NCBI RefSeq assembly: GCF_021398735.1
Contig: NZ_CP090349.1
Coordinates: 2,613,001 to 2,677,000 of the forward strand
Origin: Methylobacterium oryzae
GTDB taxonomy: Bacteria; Pseudomonadota; Alphaproteobacteria; Rhizobiales; Beijerinckiaceae
Length of the DNA: 64,000 nt
Reading direction: 5' to 3'
Shown here: positions 42,524 through 50,551 of the stretch, in pieces
Numbering within the stretch: position 1 is the first letter of the stretch
How the letters are laid out: every line of letters starts with the position of its first letter
Notes under the pieces: model-generated
Told to the model about the DNA's origin: nothing
Seen by the model: only the letters and a program-made list of their open reading frames with translations
Database searches by the model: none
Translations under genes and position numbers: made by a program

Positions 42524-44449
42524 ATGAAGAAGTCAGCCCTAAGCTCGCCCGGGACGGATCGACCGGTGACCGCCGGATGGATGCCGGGCGTGCACGGGTG
42601 GCTTGCAGCCCTGCCGCTTGCCGGCCTCTGTGTCGGCTTGGCTGTACAGGTCCTCGGTCGGGCAGACATCGCGACGGCGGCTTGGATCCTCGCGACCCTG
42701 GCGGTCCTCGGAGCCCTGGTGTTCCAGGTCGTCACGAGCCTGACGAAGGGAGACGTTGGGCTCGACCTCGTCGCCCTGCTCTCGATGGGCGGCGCGCTCG
42801 CGCTTTCGCAGCCGCTAGCCGGCGCCGTCATCGCTCTGATGTACGCCAGCGGCCAGTCGTTGGAGGCGTACGCGTCCGGCCGCGCCGGCAGGGCGATGAC
42901 CGCGCTGATCGCGCGCCAGCCCCGGACCGCCCTGCGCGAGGACGGCGGGGTGCTGACGGAGGTGCCCCTCGCGGCACTTGTCCCGGGAGACCGTATCCTG
43001 GTGCGCGTCGGCGACGTGCTACCGGTCGACGGCCGGGTCGCCGCGGGCCGCGCCATCCTCGACCGGTCCAGTCTGACCGGCGAGGCGCTGCCCGTCACCG
43101 CCATCGCGAACGAGCTCGTGCTGAGCGGGACCGTGAACGCAGGCACGCCGTTCACCTTGGTGGCTGAGCGGCCCGCGGCCGAGAGCACGTATGCCGGGAT
43201 CGTCCGCCTCGTGGAAGCGGCGCAAGCCCGGAAGGCACCGATGGCACGCCTGGCGGACCGGTACGGGCTTGCCTTCCTCGTCCTCACGCTGCTGCTGGCC
43301 GGGGGCGCCTGGCTCGCCACCGGCGACCCGCTGCGGGCGCTGGCCGTGCTGGTCGTCGCCACCCCATGCCCGCTGATCCTGGCGGTCCCCGTCGCCCTCG
43401 TCTCCGGCCTCTCGCGCGCGGCCGGCATCGGCGTGCTGATCAAGGGTGGCGGCGCCCTTGAGATGTTGGCCAAGGTCCGCGTGCTGGTGGTCGACAAGAC
43501 CGGCACGCTCACCCACGGGAACGCCCGGTTGACCTCCGCGCGCATCCTCGGCGCCCGCGACGAAGGCGAGGTCCTGAGGCTCGCGGCGTCCCTCGAACAG
43601 GCCTCCAGCCACCCGCTGGCCCGGGCCCTGATCGAGGAGGCGGCCCGGCGCGGCCTGCCACTTGCGCAACCCGAGGGCGTCGAGGAAATGCCCGGGGAAG
43701 GCGTGTCCGGCTCGGTGGAGGGGCGCTCGGTCGCCGTCGGGGGGCCGCATCTCATGCAAATGCATGGAATCGGCTTCCCGGCACCGGCCGAGCCAGGAAG
43801 CATCTCAGCGGTCACGTCGACGGTGCTGATTGCCATCGACGGCGCCCCGGCCGCCGTGTTGGCGTTCGCCGATCCGCTGCGGGCGGACGGCGGCAACGCG
43901 CTCCGGGAACTGCGCGCGTGCGGCATCGAGCGTGTGGTGCTCGCGACCGGGGACCGACAGGCCGTCGCGGAGGCGCTCGTCGCCGGGCTGCCGGTCGACG
44001 CGGTCGTCGCCGACCTCGACCCTGTGGCCAAGACCGAGACCGTCGCAGCCGAGCGACGGAACGGACCGGTGATGATGGTCGGCGACGGGGTCAACGACGC
44101 GCCTGCCCTGGCGGCCGCCGATCTCGGCGTGGCCCTCGGAGCCCGGGGCGCGGCGGCGGCTGCCGAGGCGGCCGACATCGTCCTGCTGGTCGACAGCCTG
44201 GCGCCCCTGTCACGGGCCATCCGCATCGCCAACCGGGCCCGCGCCATCGCGCTCCAGAGCGTGTGGGTCGGTCTCGGCCTCTCGTTGGCCGGCATGGTCG
44301 CGGCGGCCCTGGGACACCTATCACCCCTGCAGGGAGCGCTCCTGCAGGAAGCCATCGACGTCGCCGTGATCCTCAACGCCATGCGCGCCCTCGGCGGCAC
44401 CGGTGACGGGCGCGCGCACGACGCATCGACTGCCCCGGACCTTCCGTAA
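42524..44449 (+). CDS. P1B-type heavy-metal ATPase with TPC motif
   Basis: 641 residues. Exports a metal ion at the cost of ATP. Present are the actuator SLTGEALPV, the membrane motif ATPCPLILAVP (about residue 280), phosphorylated DKTGTLTHG (about 324), SSHPLARALI, and the hinge GDGVNDAPAL (about 520). No N-terminal metal-binding domain and no C-terminal haemerythrin domain. TPC rather than CPC or SPC marks the P1B-5-like group, linked to Ni/Fe in rhizobia (Nia), some members FixK-controlled. GGGAGGGG precedes the ATG and a FixK-type box lies upstream. The metal is not proven. Confidence 0.85.
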   Translation: MKKSALSSPGTDRPVTAGWMPGVHGWLAALPLAGLCVGLAVQVLGRADIATAAWILATLAVLGALVFQVVTSLTKGDVGLDLVALLSMGGALALSQPLAGAVIALMYASGQSLEAYASGRAGRAMTALIARQPRTALREDGGVLTEVPLAALVPGDRILVRVGDVLPVDGRVAAGRAILDRSSLTGEALPVTAIANELVLSGTVNAGTPFTLVAERPAAESTYAGIVRLVEAAQARKAPMARLADRYGLAFLVLTLLLAGGAWLATGDPLRALAVLVVATPCPLILAVPVALVSGLSRAAGIGVLIKGGGALEMLAKVRVLVVDKTGTLTHGNARLTSARILGARDEGEVLRLAASLEQASSHPLARALIEEAARRGLPLAQPEGVEEMPGEGVSGSVEGRSVAVGGPHLMQMHGIGFPAPAEPGSISAVTSTVLIAIDGAPAAVLAFADPLRADGGNALRELRACGIERVVLATGDRQAVAEALVAGLPVDAVVADLDPVAKTETVAAERRNGPVMMVGDGVNDAPALAAADLGVALGARGAAAAAEAADIVLLVDSLAPLSRAIRIANRARAIALQSVWVGLGLSLAGMVAAALGHLSPLQGALLQEAIDVAVILNAMRALGGTGDGRAHDASTAPDLP

Positions 44450-44474
44450 GGCCCGCGGAGCGGCACCGGCGGGC

Positions 44475-44488
44475 TTGCGCTGGATCAA
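44475..44488. promoter_or_regulatory. FixK/FNR-type box before the first USP gene
   Basis: TTGCGCTGGATCAA, centred about 70 bases before ATG 44552 and 26 bases past the ATPase stop. The same 14-mer recurs at 58574. Confidence 0.75.
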
Positions 44489-44551
44489 GGTCGGTCGATC
44501 CGCCCCGGGCCAGGCTTCCCGCGCTGGGACCGGCGCACGGTGGAGGTGGCC

Positions 44552-45364
44552 ATGGACTTCGCGAACATCCTCGTTTCCGCCGACCTCGGCGACACGGCAC
44601 CGGACCGGGTGCGCCTGGCCGCAGGATTGGCGCGACGCTTCGAGGCGACCCTCACGGGCGTGGCGGCCCATCAGGTGCCGGTCCCCATCCTGGTGCGAGA
44701 CGTCTACGACGCCACTCGACAGGAAGAGCGCAACAAGGCGCTGGTCCGCGAGATCCTCGAACAGGCCCACGCCATGTTCGAGCGCAGCGCCGGGGAAGAA
44801 ATCCGCACGGAGTGGCAGGCCGCGCTCGTCGGGCCGATCACGCATCTCGTCGAACAGACGCGCGCCGCCGACCTCGTCGTGGTGGGCCGGCGCGGGCGGG
44901 GCGACGACGACCCGGGTCCGCTGGGCGTGCCGCCCGGGCCGGTGCTGATGGAGGCGGGACGGCCCGTCCTCGTCGTGCCGCCTCGGCTCGTGCACTTGCA
45001 TGCGGCCCGCATCGTCGTCGCCTGGAAAGACGGTCCGGAGGCACGGCGGGCGGTTTCGGCGGTGCTTCCCTTCCTCCACGGTGCCGACGAGGTCGCGGTC
45101 GTGACGGTCGGAGGCGACGGGCGGCACGAAGGGACGAAGGCCGTGGCCGGTCATCTCGCGCGGCACGGCGCGCATGTCACGACCCACCTCCTGGAGGCGA
45201 CCGACAGCGACGGCGCCGAGATCCTCGACTTCGCCCTACGGCAGGACGCCGACCTCATCGTCATGGGCGCCTACGGCCATTCGCGCCTGCGGGAATGGAT
45301 CTTCGGGGGCGTCACGCGCGAGGTCCTCGAACGCGCGCAGGTCTGTTGCCTGATGTGCCACTGA
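44552..45364 (+). CDS. Universal stress protein, tandem Usp domains
   Basis: About 270 residues with two Usp folds: the first (FANILVSADLGDTAPDRVRLAAGLARRF...LVVVGRRGRGDDD) and the second (ARIIVVAWKDGPEARRAV type start, ending DLIVMGAYGHSRLREWIFGGVTREVL). The second has the G2xG9G(S/T)-like nucleotide motif (MGAYGHSR..IFGGVT); the first is degenerate. Tandem Usp proteins of this kind are typical of anoxia regulons. ATG 44552 has GGAGG 5 bases upstream. It overlaps the cytochrome gene by one base. Confidence 0.88.
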   Translation: MDFANILVSADLGDTAPDRVRLAAGLARRFEATLTGVAAHQVPVPILVRDVYDATRQEERNKALVREILEQAHAMFERSAGEEIRTEWQAALVGPITHLVEQTRAADLVVVGRRGRGDDDPGPLGVPPGPVLMEAGRPVLVVPPRLVHLHAARIVVAWKDGPEARRAVSAVLPFLHGADEVAVVTVGGDGRHEGTKAVAGHLARHGAHVTTHLLEATDSDGAEILDFALRQDADLIVMGAYGHSRLREWIFGGVTREVLERAQVCCLMCH

Positions 45365-45699
45365 TGCGCTGGTCCCCTGCCATCCTCAGGGTATCGGCGC
45401 CGATCATCCTGGCCCTCGTCGCGCCCCAGGCCTCGGCCTCCCCGGCGGACCGCGGCCTGGCGTTCGCCCGGGCGCATTGCGGACGCTGCCACGCGGTCGG
45501 CCCGAGGCGGACCAGCCCGATGCGCGAGGCGCCGTCATTCCGCACCCTCGCCGAGCACTTCCCGGTCGGCGACCTCGCCGATGTGCTTGTGGAGGGCGTC
45601 GACCGCCGTCATCCCGCCATGCCCGACTTTCGGCTCGCCCCCTCCGATGCCGCCGACCTAACGGCCTATCTGGAAGGTCTGCGCCATAGACGCCCGTAA
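45364..45699 (+). CDS. Small exported c-type cytochrome
   Basis: 111 residues. A signal peptide (MRWSPAILRVSAPIILALVAPQASA) leads to the haem-attachment motif CGRCH in FARAHCGRCHAVG; the axial Met is likely the one in RHPAMPDFRLA. The C-terminal ADLTAYLEGL is the usual class I ending. It would carry electrons in the periplasm. The ATG overlaps the stop of the upstream Usp gene (TGATG), so both are made from the FixK-type promoter at 44475. Confidence 0.87.
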   Translation: MRWSPAILRVSAPIILALVAPQASASPADRGLAFARAHCGRCHAVGPRRTSPMREAPSFRTLAEHFPVGDLADVLVEGVDRRHPAMPDFRLAPSDAADLTAYLEGLRHRRP

Positions 45700-45704
45700 C
45701 AGAA

Positions 45705-45731
45705 GCCGCCGCGGATGCGGTCCGCGGCGGC
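45705..45731. terminator. Bidirectional hairpin between convergent genes
   Basis: Perfect 11-bp stem GCCGCCGCGGA / TCCGCGGCGGC with a 5-base loop, between the cytochrome gene (+) and a small minus-strand gene. No T run, so efficiency is uncertain. Confidence 0.6.
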
Positions 45732-45750
45732 CTCGATTACGACGTGCACC

Positions 45751-45960
45751 TCACTCGACGAAGCCCCAGCCAGCCTCCAGTGCGGCGCGCTCCTCCTCGT
45801 TCAGCGGGCCCGGCCATTCGATCCTGTTCGTCGCCCGCACCTGGGGTGGTGCCTCATCGGTCTTCGACTGCGCCGCAGCCGGCTCGGACAGGCGAGCGCC
45901 TTTCCGCGGCCGCAAGGTCCGGTCGGTCGCGACGCTCCGAGGAGGATCTCGCTCGGTCAT
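45751..45960 (-). CDS. Small hypothetical protein
   Basis: 69 residues: a basic N-terminal half (RTLRPRKGARL) and a C-terminal NRIEWPGPLNEEERAALEAGW reminiscent of a short amphipathic helix. The ATG has GGAGG seven bases upstream, so it is probably translated. It follows the second Usp gene by 16 bases on the same strand. No family recognised. Confidence 0.55.
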   Translation of the reverse strand: MTERDPPRSVATDRTLRPRKGARLSEPAAAQSKTDEAPPQVRATNRIEWPGPLNEEERAALEAGWGFVE

Positions 45961-45976
45961 CGTCAGCCTCCAGGCT

Positions 45977-46837
45977 TCAGCGGGACAGGAACAGGGGTGC
46001 CGGGCTGCCCCTGAGGAATGAGCGCGTCACGCCACCGAAGAAGTATTCCCGGATCGGGGCGTGCCGGTAGGCGCCCATCACGATCATGTCCGCCCGGAAC
46101 AGCCCGGCCTGGGCACGCAACGTGTCGGCGACGCTCTCCCCCCTCGGCAGGTCGTTGACGCTGACATTGACCCCATGCCGGGCGAGATGGGGCGCGAACT
46201 CGGCGCCCGGCACCGCCTCATGGATCTCCGCCTCGGTGCCGACCGAGACGATCTCGACCGCCTCGGCCGAACGCAGGAACGGCATGGCGTCATTGGCCGC
46301 CCGCGCGGCCTGCGCGCTGCCGTCCCAGGCGACGATGATCCGCCGCGCCGCGAAGGCGTCGTGTCCCGGCGGTACGGCGATGACCGGCCGGCCGCTATGG
46401 AACAGCGCCTTCTCGATCATCTCACGGTCGAGGTCGTACGTGCGCGGACCGATGTCCAGGACCGTCAGGTCGTGCAGGCGCGCACGGGCGGCGAGACGGT
46501 TCACGATCTCCGGATACGGCAGGCTCGGCGCCTCGGTCGTGCAGACGACGCCGGCCTGCGCGGCATCCCCGGCCGAGCGCTCGGCGACGGAGCGGGCTAA
46601 CGCGTCGAGCCGGCGGTCCATAACCGAGACGCCTTCGTAGTCGAACTCGCCGAGCCAGGCGTCGTCGCCCGAGAGGCGCCACGAGGCCGACTGGACGGTG
46701 AGGTGGGCGCCTGCGGCCTTGGCCAAGGTCAGGCCGTAGCCGATGGCCGACGAGGCCTCCTCGCGCTCGCCTTCCACGGCGGTCCCGACGAGGACGTCGC
46801 GGATGCCCGCCAGGTGCGAAGGGCTGAATGTGGACAT
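45977..46837 (-). CDS. Universal stress protein, tandem Usp domains (second copy)
   Basis: 286 residues, two Usp folds. The first half begins GIRDVLVGTAVEGEREEASS; the second begins [20 protein letters not shown] and ends DMIVMGAYRHAPIREYFFGGVTRSFL, with the nucleotide-binding glycines partly kept. It is only moderately like the Usp at 44552, so an old duplicate or separate arrival. A FixK-type box lies 64 bases before the start. Confidence 0.88.
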   Translation of the reverse strand: MSTFSPSHLAGIRDVLVGTAVEGEREEASSAIGYGLTLAKAAGAHLTVQSASWRLSGDDAWLGEFDYEGVSVMDRRLDALARSVAERSAGDAAQAGVVCTTEAPSLPYPEIVNRLAARARLHDLTVLDIGPRTYDLDREMIEKALFHSGRPVIAVPPGHDAFAARRIIVAWDGSAQAARAANDAMPFLRSAEAVEIVSVGTEAEIHEAVPGAEFAPHLARHGVNVSVNDLPRGESVADTLRAQAGLFRADMIVMGAYRHAPIREYFFGGVTRSFLRGSPAPLFLSR

Positions 46838-46893
46838 GGGAGTTCTCCGGGTTGAGCCGACCCAAAGGTTCCTCCCGTCGTGGCGGCACCGCG

Positions 46894-46907
46894 TTGATCC
46901 ACCTCAA
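46894..46907. promoter_or_regulatory. FixK/FNR-type box between the Usp and fixL genes
   Basis: TTGATCCACCTCAA, centred 64 bases before the minus-strand Usp start and about 200 bases before fixL. The distance fits control of the Usp gene; an effect on fixL is uncertain. Confidence 0.7.
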
Positions 46908-47099
46908 GCGGCTCGGGCGGCGCGGCATCGGCGACGGCTCGGACCAAAGAACTACTCGGCGTCGGCCGCGAATACGCACCGGCAGCTGTTCCCCGTAGCG
47001 GAATCGCAGTAATGACCGGATGCGCGATGCAGACGCCCTACGGGTGGACACAGGCGAGTTCCAAGACGGCCGCGCGCAGGACCTTTCCGGGTGCGCTCG

Positions 47100-48650
47100 A
47101 TGACGGACCCCGTCGACATGCCCAGCGCCGACCGTTGGCGTGACGCCACGCAGGCGAACGACGAACTTCGTCAGACCCTCGACGAGGTCGGCATCTGCGT
47201 CTGGTCGCTGGACATCCCCACCGGACGCGCCACCGTCTCGCCGACCTGCGCGCGCCTGTTCGGGGTGCCGCCCGAGCGGCTGACCACCTTCGCCGCCTCA
47301 CAGGCCCTCGTGCACCCGGACGACCGGCAGGGCCGGGCGGACGCCATCCAGCGGGCCTTGCGGGATGGCGGAAGCTACGAGGTCGACTACCGCGTCGTGC
47401 GCCCCGACGGCCACGTCTGCTGGCTGCGCTCGCGCGGGAGGGTGAGCCTCGACGCGGACGGTCGGCCGGCGCGCCATCGCGGGGTGGTGCTTAGCATCGA
47501 CGAGCAGAAGCGGGCCGAGGAGGACATCCGGGCGCGAGAGGCGCACCTGCGCTCGATCCTCGACACCGTGCCCGAGGCGATGGTCGTCATCGACGAGGCG
47601 GGCCTGATCCACTCGTTCAGCGCCGCCGCCGAGCGCCTGTTCGGCTACGCGGCCGACGAGGCGGTCGGGCGGAACGTCCGCATCCTGATGCCTGAGCCGA
47701 TGCAGGGCGAGCACGACGGCTACCTCGACCGCTACCGCCGGACCCGGGAACGCCGCATCATCGGCACCAATCGGGTCGTGACCGGCCGGAGGCGGGACGG
47801 CTCAACCTTCCCGATGGAGCTCGCCATCGGCGAGATGCGCTCGGGCGAACAGGTCTACTTCACCGGCTTCATCAACGACCTCACCGAGCATCAGCGCACC
47901 CAGGCCCGCCTCCAGGAACTTCAGTCCGAGCTCGCCCACGTCTCCCGCCTGAGTGCGATGGGCGAGATGGCCTCCGCGCTCGCGCACGAGCTGAACCAGC
48001 CGCTCGGCGCCATCGCGAACTACACCAAGGGCTGCCGCCGCCTGCTGGCACGCCCTGGCCCCGAGGCCATCGCCAAGACGGTGGAGGTTCTCGGCAAGGC
48101 CGCCGAGCAGGCGCTGCGGGCCGGCCAGATCATCCGGCGCCTGCGCGAGTTCGTCGCCCGCGGCGAAACCGAAAGGCGGGTCGAGCCGGTCGCGAGGCTG
48201 ATCGAAGAGGCCAGCGCGCTGGCGCTGGTCGGAGCCCGCGAGCAGGGCATCGTCGCGCTCGTCGTCGTCGACCCGCGGGTCGGCTCCGTCCTCGCCGACC
48301 GGGTGCAGGTGCAGCAGGTCTTGGTGAACCTCCTGCGCAACGCCCGCGAGGCCATGCAGCAGGGCGACAGGCGCGAACTGACCGTCGAGGCGAGGCCAAT
48401 CGGCGGGGAGACGGTCGAGATCGCCGTTTCGGATACCGGGCCCGGCATCGCCGCGGAGGTCGCCGACAGGCTGTTCCAACCGTTCGTCACCACGAAGCGG
48501 AGCGGCATGGGCGTCGGGCTCTCGATCTGCCGCACCATCGTCGAGGCGCATGGCGGCCGCCTCGACGTCGAACGCAACGGCACCGGCGGGGCGACCTTCC
48601 GGCTGAGGCTCCCGGCCGCCCGTGTGGGGGACCTGCCCGATGGCGACTGA
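47100..48650 (+). CDS. fixL: Oxygen-sensing histidine kinase FixL
   Basis: About 516 residues, no membrane span. Two PAS domains (about 25-135 and 145-265) and a HisKA-HATPase unit. The second PAS has the haem-FixL string: [19 protein letters not shown], whose His matches the proximal haem ligand, and [18 protein letters not shown] with the Arg that senses O2. The phosphorylated His is in [19 protein letters not shown] and G boxes are LLRNAREAM and [12 protein letters not shown]. Without O2 such kinases phosphorylate FixJ. ATG 47100 or GTG 47091; neither has a strong ribosome site. Confidence 0.92.
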   Translation: MTDPVDMPSADRWRDATQANDELRQTLDEVGICVWSLDIPTGRATVSPTCARLFGVPPERLTTFAASQALVHPDDRQGRADAIQRALRDGGSYEVDYRVVRPDGHVCWLRSRGRVSLDADGRPARHRGVVLSIDEQKRAEEDIRAREAHLRSILDTVPEAMVVIDEAGLIHSFSAAAERLFGYAADEAVGRNVRILMPEPMQGEHDGYLDRYRRTRERRIIGTNRVVTGRRRDGSTFPMELAIGEMRSGEQVYFTGFINDLTEHQRTQARLQELQSELAHVSRLSAMGEMASALAHELNQPLGAIANYTKGCRRLLARPGPEAIAKTVEVLGKAAEQALRAGQIIRRLREFVARGETERRVEPVARLIEEASALALVGAREQGIVALVVVDPRVGSVLADRVQVQQVLVNLLRNAREAMQQGDRRELTVEARPIGGETVEIAVSDTGPGIAAEVADRLFQPFVTTKRSGMGVGLSICRTIVEAHGGRLDVERNGTGGATFRLRLPAARVGDLPDGD

Positions 48651-49248
48651 CGTGGTGCACGTCGTGGACGACGACCCGGCCATGCGGGACTCCCTCGGCT
48701 TCCTGCTCGGGACCGAGGGGTTTGAGGTCCGGCTCTACGAGGCCGGGGCGGACCTGCTCGACGGGCTGAAGAAGCCGACCGCGGGATGCGTCCTGACCGA
48801 CATCCGCATGCCCGGCATCGACGGGCTGGAACTGCTGCGCCGCCTGCGGGCTGCGGGGCACGCCTTGCCGGTGGTAATGATGACGGGGCACGGCGACGTG
48901 CCCCTTGCAGTCGAGGCGATGAAGCTCGGCGCCTGCGACTTCATCGAGAAGCCTTTCGACGACGAGGCGCTCATCCAGGCGCTGAGGTCGGCCTTGGAGC
49001 GTGGCGGGATCGCCGGAGCGGTCGACCCGACGCTGCGCGAGTTCGTGCGTCGCGTCGGAACCTTGAGCGAGCGCGAGCGGCAGGTCCTGGACCACCTCGT
49101 CGCCGGCCGCACCAGCAAGGAGATCGGACGGACGCTCGACATCAGCCCGCGCACCGTCGAGATCTACCGGGCCAAGCTCATGGCCAAGACGCGGGCGGAG
49201 AGCCTGCAGGAACTGGTGCGCTGGTCGGTGCTGGGCGGGCTCGCCTGA
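48640..49248 (+). CDS. fixJ: Response regulator FixJ
   Basis: 202 residues: receiver (acid pocket [10 protein letters not shown], phosphorylated Asp in [29 protein letters not shown]) and a LuxR-type helix-turn-helix ([40 protein letters not shown]). Phospho-FixJ activates fixK-type promoters. The ATG overlaps the end of fixL, so the pair is co-translated. It is the partner of FixL. Confidence 0.93.
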   Translation: MATDVVHVVDDDPAMRDSLGFLLGTEGFEVRLYEAGADLLDGLKKPTAGCVLTDIRMPGIDGLELLRRLRAAGHALPVVMMTGHGDVPLAVEAMKLGACDFIEKPFDDEALIQALRSALERGGIAGAVDPTLREFVRRVGTLSERERQVLDHLVAGRTSKEIGRTLDISPRTVEIYRAKLMAKTRAESLQELVRWSVLGGLA

Positions 49249-49255
49249 CACCGGC

Positions 49256-49269
49256 TTGAGGCAGGTCAA
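49256..49269. promoter_or_regulatory. FixK/FNR-type box before the lone receiver gene
   Basis: TTGAGGCAGGTCAA, starting 8 bases after the fixJ stop and centred 76 bases before ATG 49338. Confidence 0.68.
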
Positions 49270-49337
49270 GGCGAGCGCCCGATCCACCCACGCATGATGG
49301 CGGCTTCAACAGCGAGCCACACCGAACGCCGACCGCC

Positions 49338-49727
49338 ATGCCATCGGCCCCTCAATACCTTATCTACGTCGTGGACGACGACCCGGCCGTCCTGCATTCC
49401 ACGCGCTTCCTGATCGAGTGCGAAGGCCACCGCGTCGAGACCTTCGCCGACGGCCGCGCGCTACTGGCGACCTTTCCCGGCCCACGCCCGGCCTTCGTAC
49501 TACTCGACCAAGTCATGGCGGGGATGGACGGCCTTGAGGTTTTCGGCCGCCTGCGCAGCCTCGACGCGCATGTTCCGGTCGTGCTGATCACCGGCCATCC
49601 CGACCCGGGTATCCGGACGCGGGCCAGGGCCGCGGGCATTCCCTTGATCGATAAGCCACTGATGTTCGACGCGCTGCTTGGCCTGCTCGCCGAAAAAGCC
49701 ACCGGTGTTTCGGTCTCCCGAGCCTGA
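49338..49727 (+). CDS. Single-domain receiver protein (FixJ-receiver-like)
   Basis: 129 residues, receiver only: YVVDDDPAVLHST, phosphorylated Asp in FVLLDQVMAGMDG, LITGHPD and IDKPL. No DNA-binding domain. In other alphaproteobacteria a lone receiver under FixK control (FixT-like in effect, though FixT has another sequence) dampens FixLJ. Here it could draw phosphate from FixL as negative feedback; this is inferred from position and the box upstream. Confidence 0.85.
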   Translation: MPSAPQYLIYVVDDDPAVLHSTRFLIECEGHRVETFADGRALLATFPGPRPAFVLLDQVMAGMDGLEVFGRLRSLDAHVPVVLITGHPDPGIRTRARAAGIPLIDKPLMFDALLGLLAEKATGVSVSRA

Positions 49728-49916
49728 GGAAGGGCGCTCGGACGGACGCCTTTCAAACAAGGCGCCGTCGAAAATTCGAATCGCCGCAGGCTGTAAAATC
49801 GCCTGACGCCCGAGCATAGGTTCCGGGCCGGGTAAGCCATCGATGTTCGAGGTTGCGCACACCGTCCTGCCCCATCGCGGCGGCACGGCGCTTGGTACGC
49901 CTGCGCGGGGCGACCC

Positions 49917-50516
49917 TCACTGCGCGGGGGCCGCTGCGCCTTCGGGCGATGGTTTTCTGGGCGTGCTGCCCGTCCGTGCACCCTTCGATGCCCATTCGGG
50001 ATCGGAGTGCGGGCCGCCGGGACCGTCGGCCGGCCCCTGGACCTGGCCGGGGACGACGTCGGCCACACGCTTCCATGATTGCGAGGCGCAGAACACCAGC
50101 ATGCAGCCTTTGACGGTCAGCGTCGACGGCTGGTCGCTCCACACCGTCACGTCGTAGGACTTGCCGTTGTCGGCGTTGTAGATCCTGCCCTCGAAGTGCC
50201 CCTCCGCGTTCGGCTTCAGGCCGAGCAACATCTGGTGGCCGAGTTGGGGTCGGGCCTGGAACGCCGGGTTCGGGTTGTACCGGTCGATTTTCGGCTTGCC
50301 GTCCTTGTCCAGCGGCTCGCGACCCCAGACCACGAAGCCGCAAAGGCGGGTCGCGTCCGACCCGCAGCGTTCGGTCCGGATGCGGGCGCGACCATCCTCC
50401 GTGAGCCAGGTCCCGTACGGTTCGGCGGCGGTGGCGGCGTTCGGCCGTCCGCACGTGACGGTCGCGACGGCGACCACCAGGGCGGCCGTGGCCAAGCGGT
50501 AGACTGGAAAAGTCAT
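49917..50516 (-). CDS. Exported DUF2147-family protein
   Basis: 199 residues. Signal peptide MTFPVYRLATAALVVAVATV with AATAAEP cleavage. The mature part is DUF2147: YGTWLTEDGRARIRTERCG, LCGFVVWGREPLDKDGKP, GRIYNADNGKSYDVTVW and LTVKGCMLVFCASQSWKRV. The C-terminal 45 residues are a Gly/Pro-rich low-complexity tail. DUF2147 proteins are periplasmic beta-barrel-like binders of unknown ligand. It follows the RND gene by 35 bases, so it may belong to that operon. Confidence 0.82.
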   Translation of the reverse strand: MTFPVYRLATAALVVAVATVTCGRPNAATAAEPYGTWLTEDGRARIRTERCGSDATRLCGFVVWGREPLDKDGKPKIDRYNPNPAFQARPQLGHQMLLGLKPNAEGHFEGRIYNADNGKSYDVTVWSDQPSTLTVKGCMLVFCASQSWKRVADVVPGQVQGPADGPGGPHSDPEWASKGARTGSTPRKPSPEGAAAPAQ

Positions 50517-50551
50517 CGGATTCCTTCTGCGGGTTTCACGAAATCGAAGTC

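Noticed and set aside
42040..42527. Open frames between the IS and the ATPase gene
   Set aside because: No ribosome site, no recognisable motif, and one would overlap the FixK-type box and promoter region.
44812..45363. Upstream extension of the cytochrome c frame
   Set aside because: It overlaps the Usp gene in another frame and gives an Arg-rich translation; the ATG at 45364 starts a proper signal peptide.
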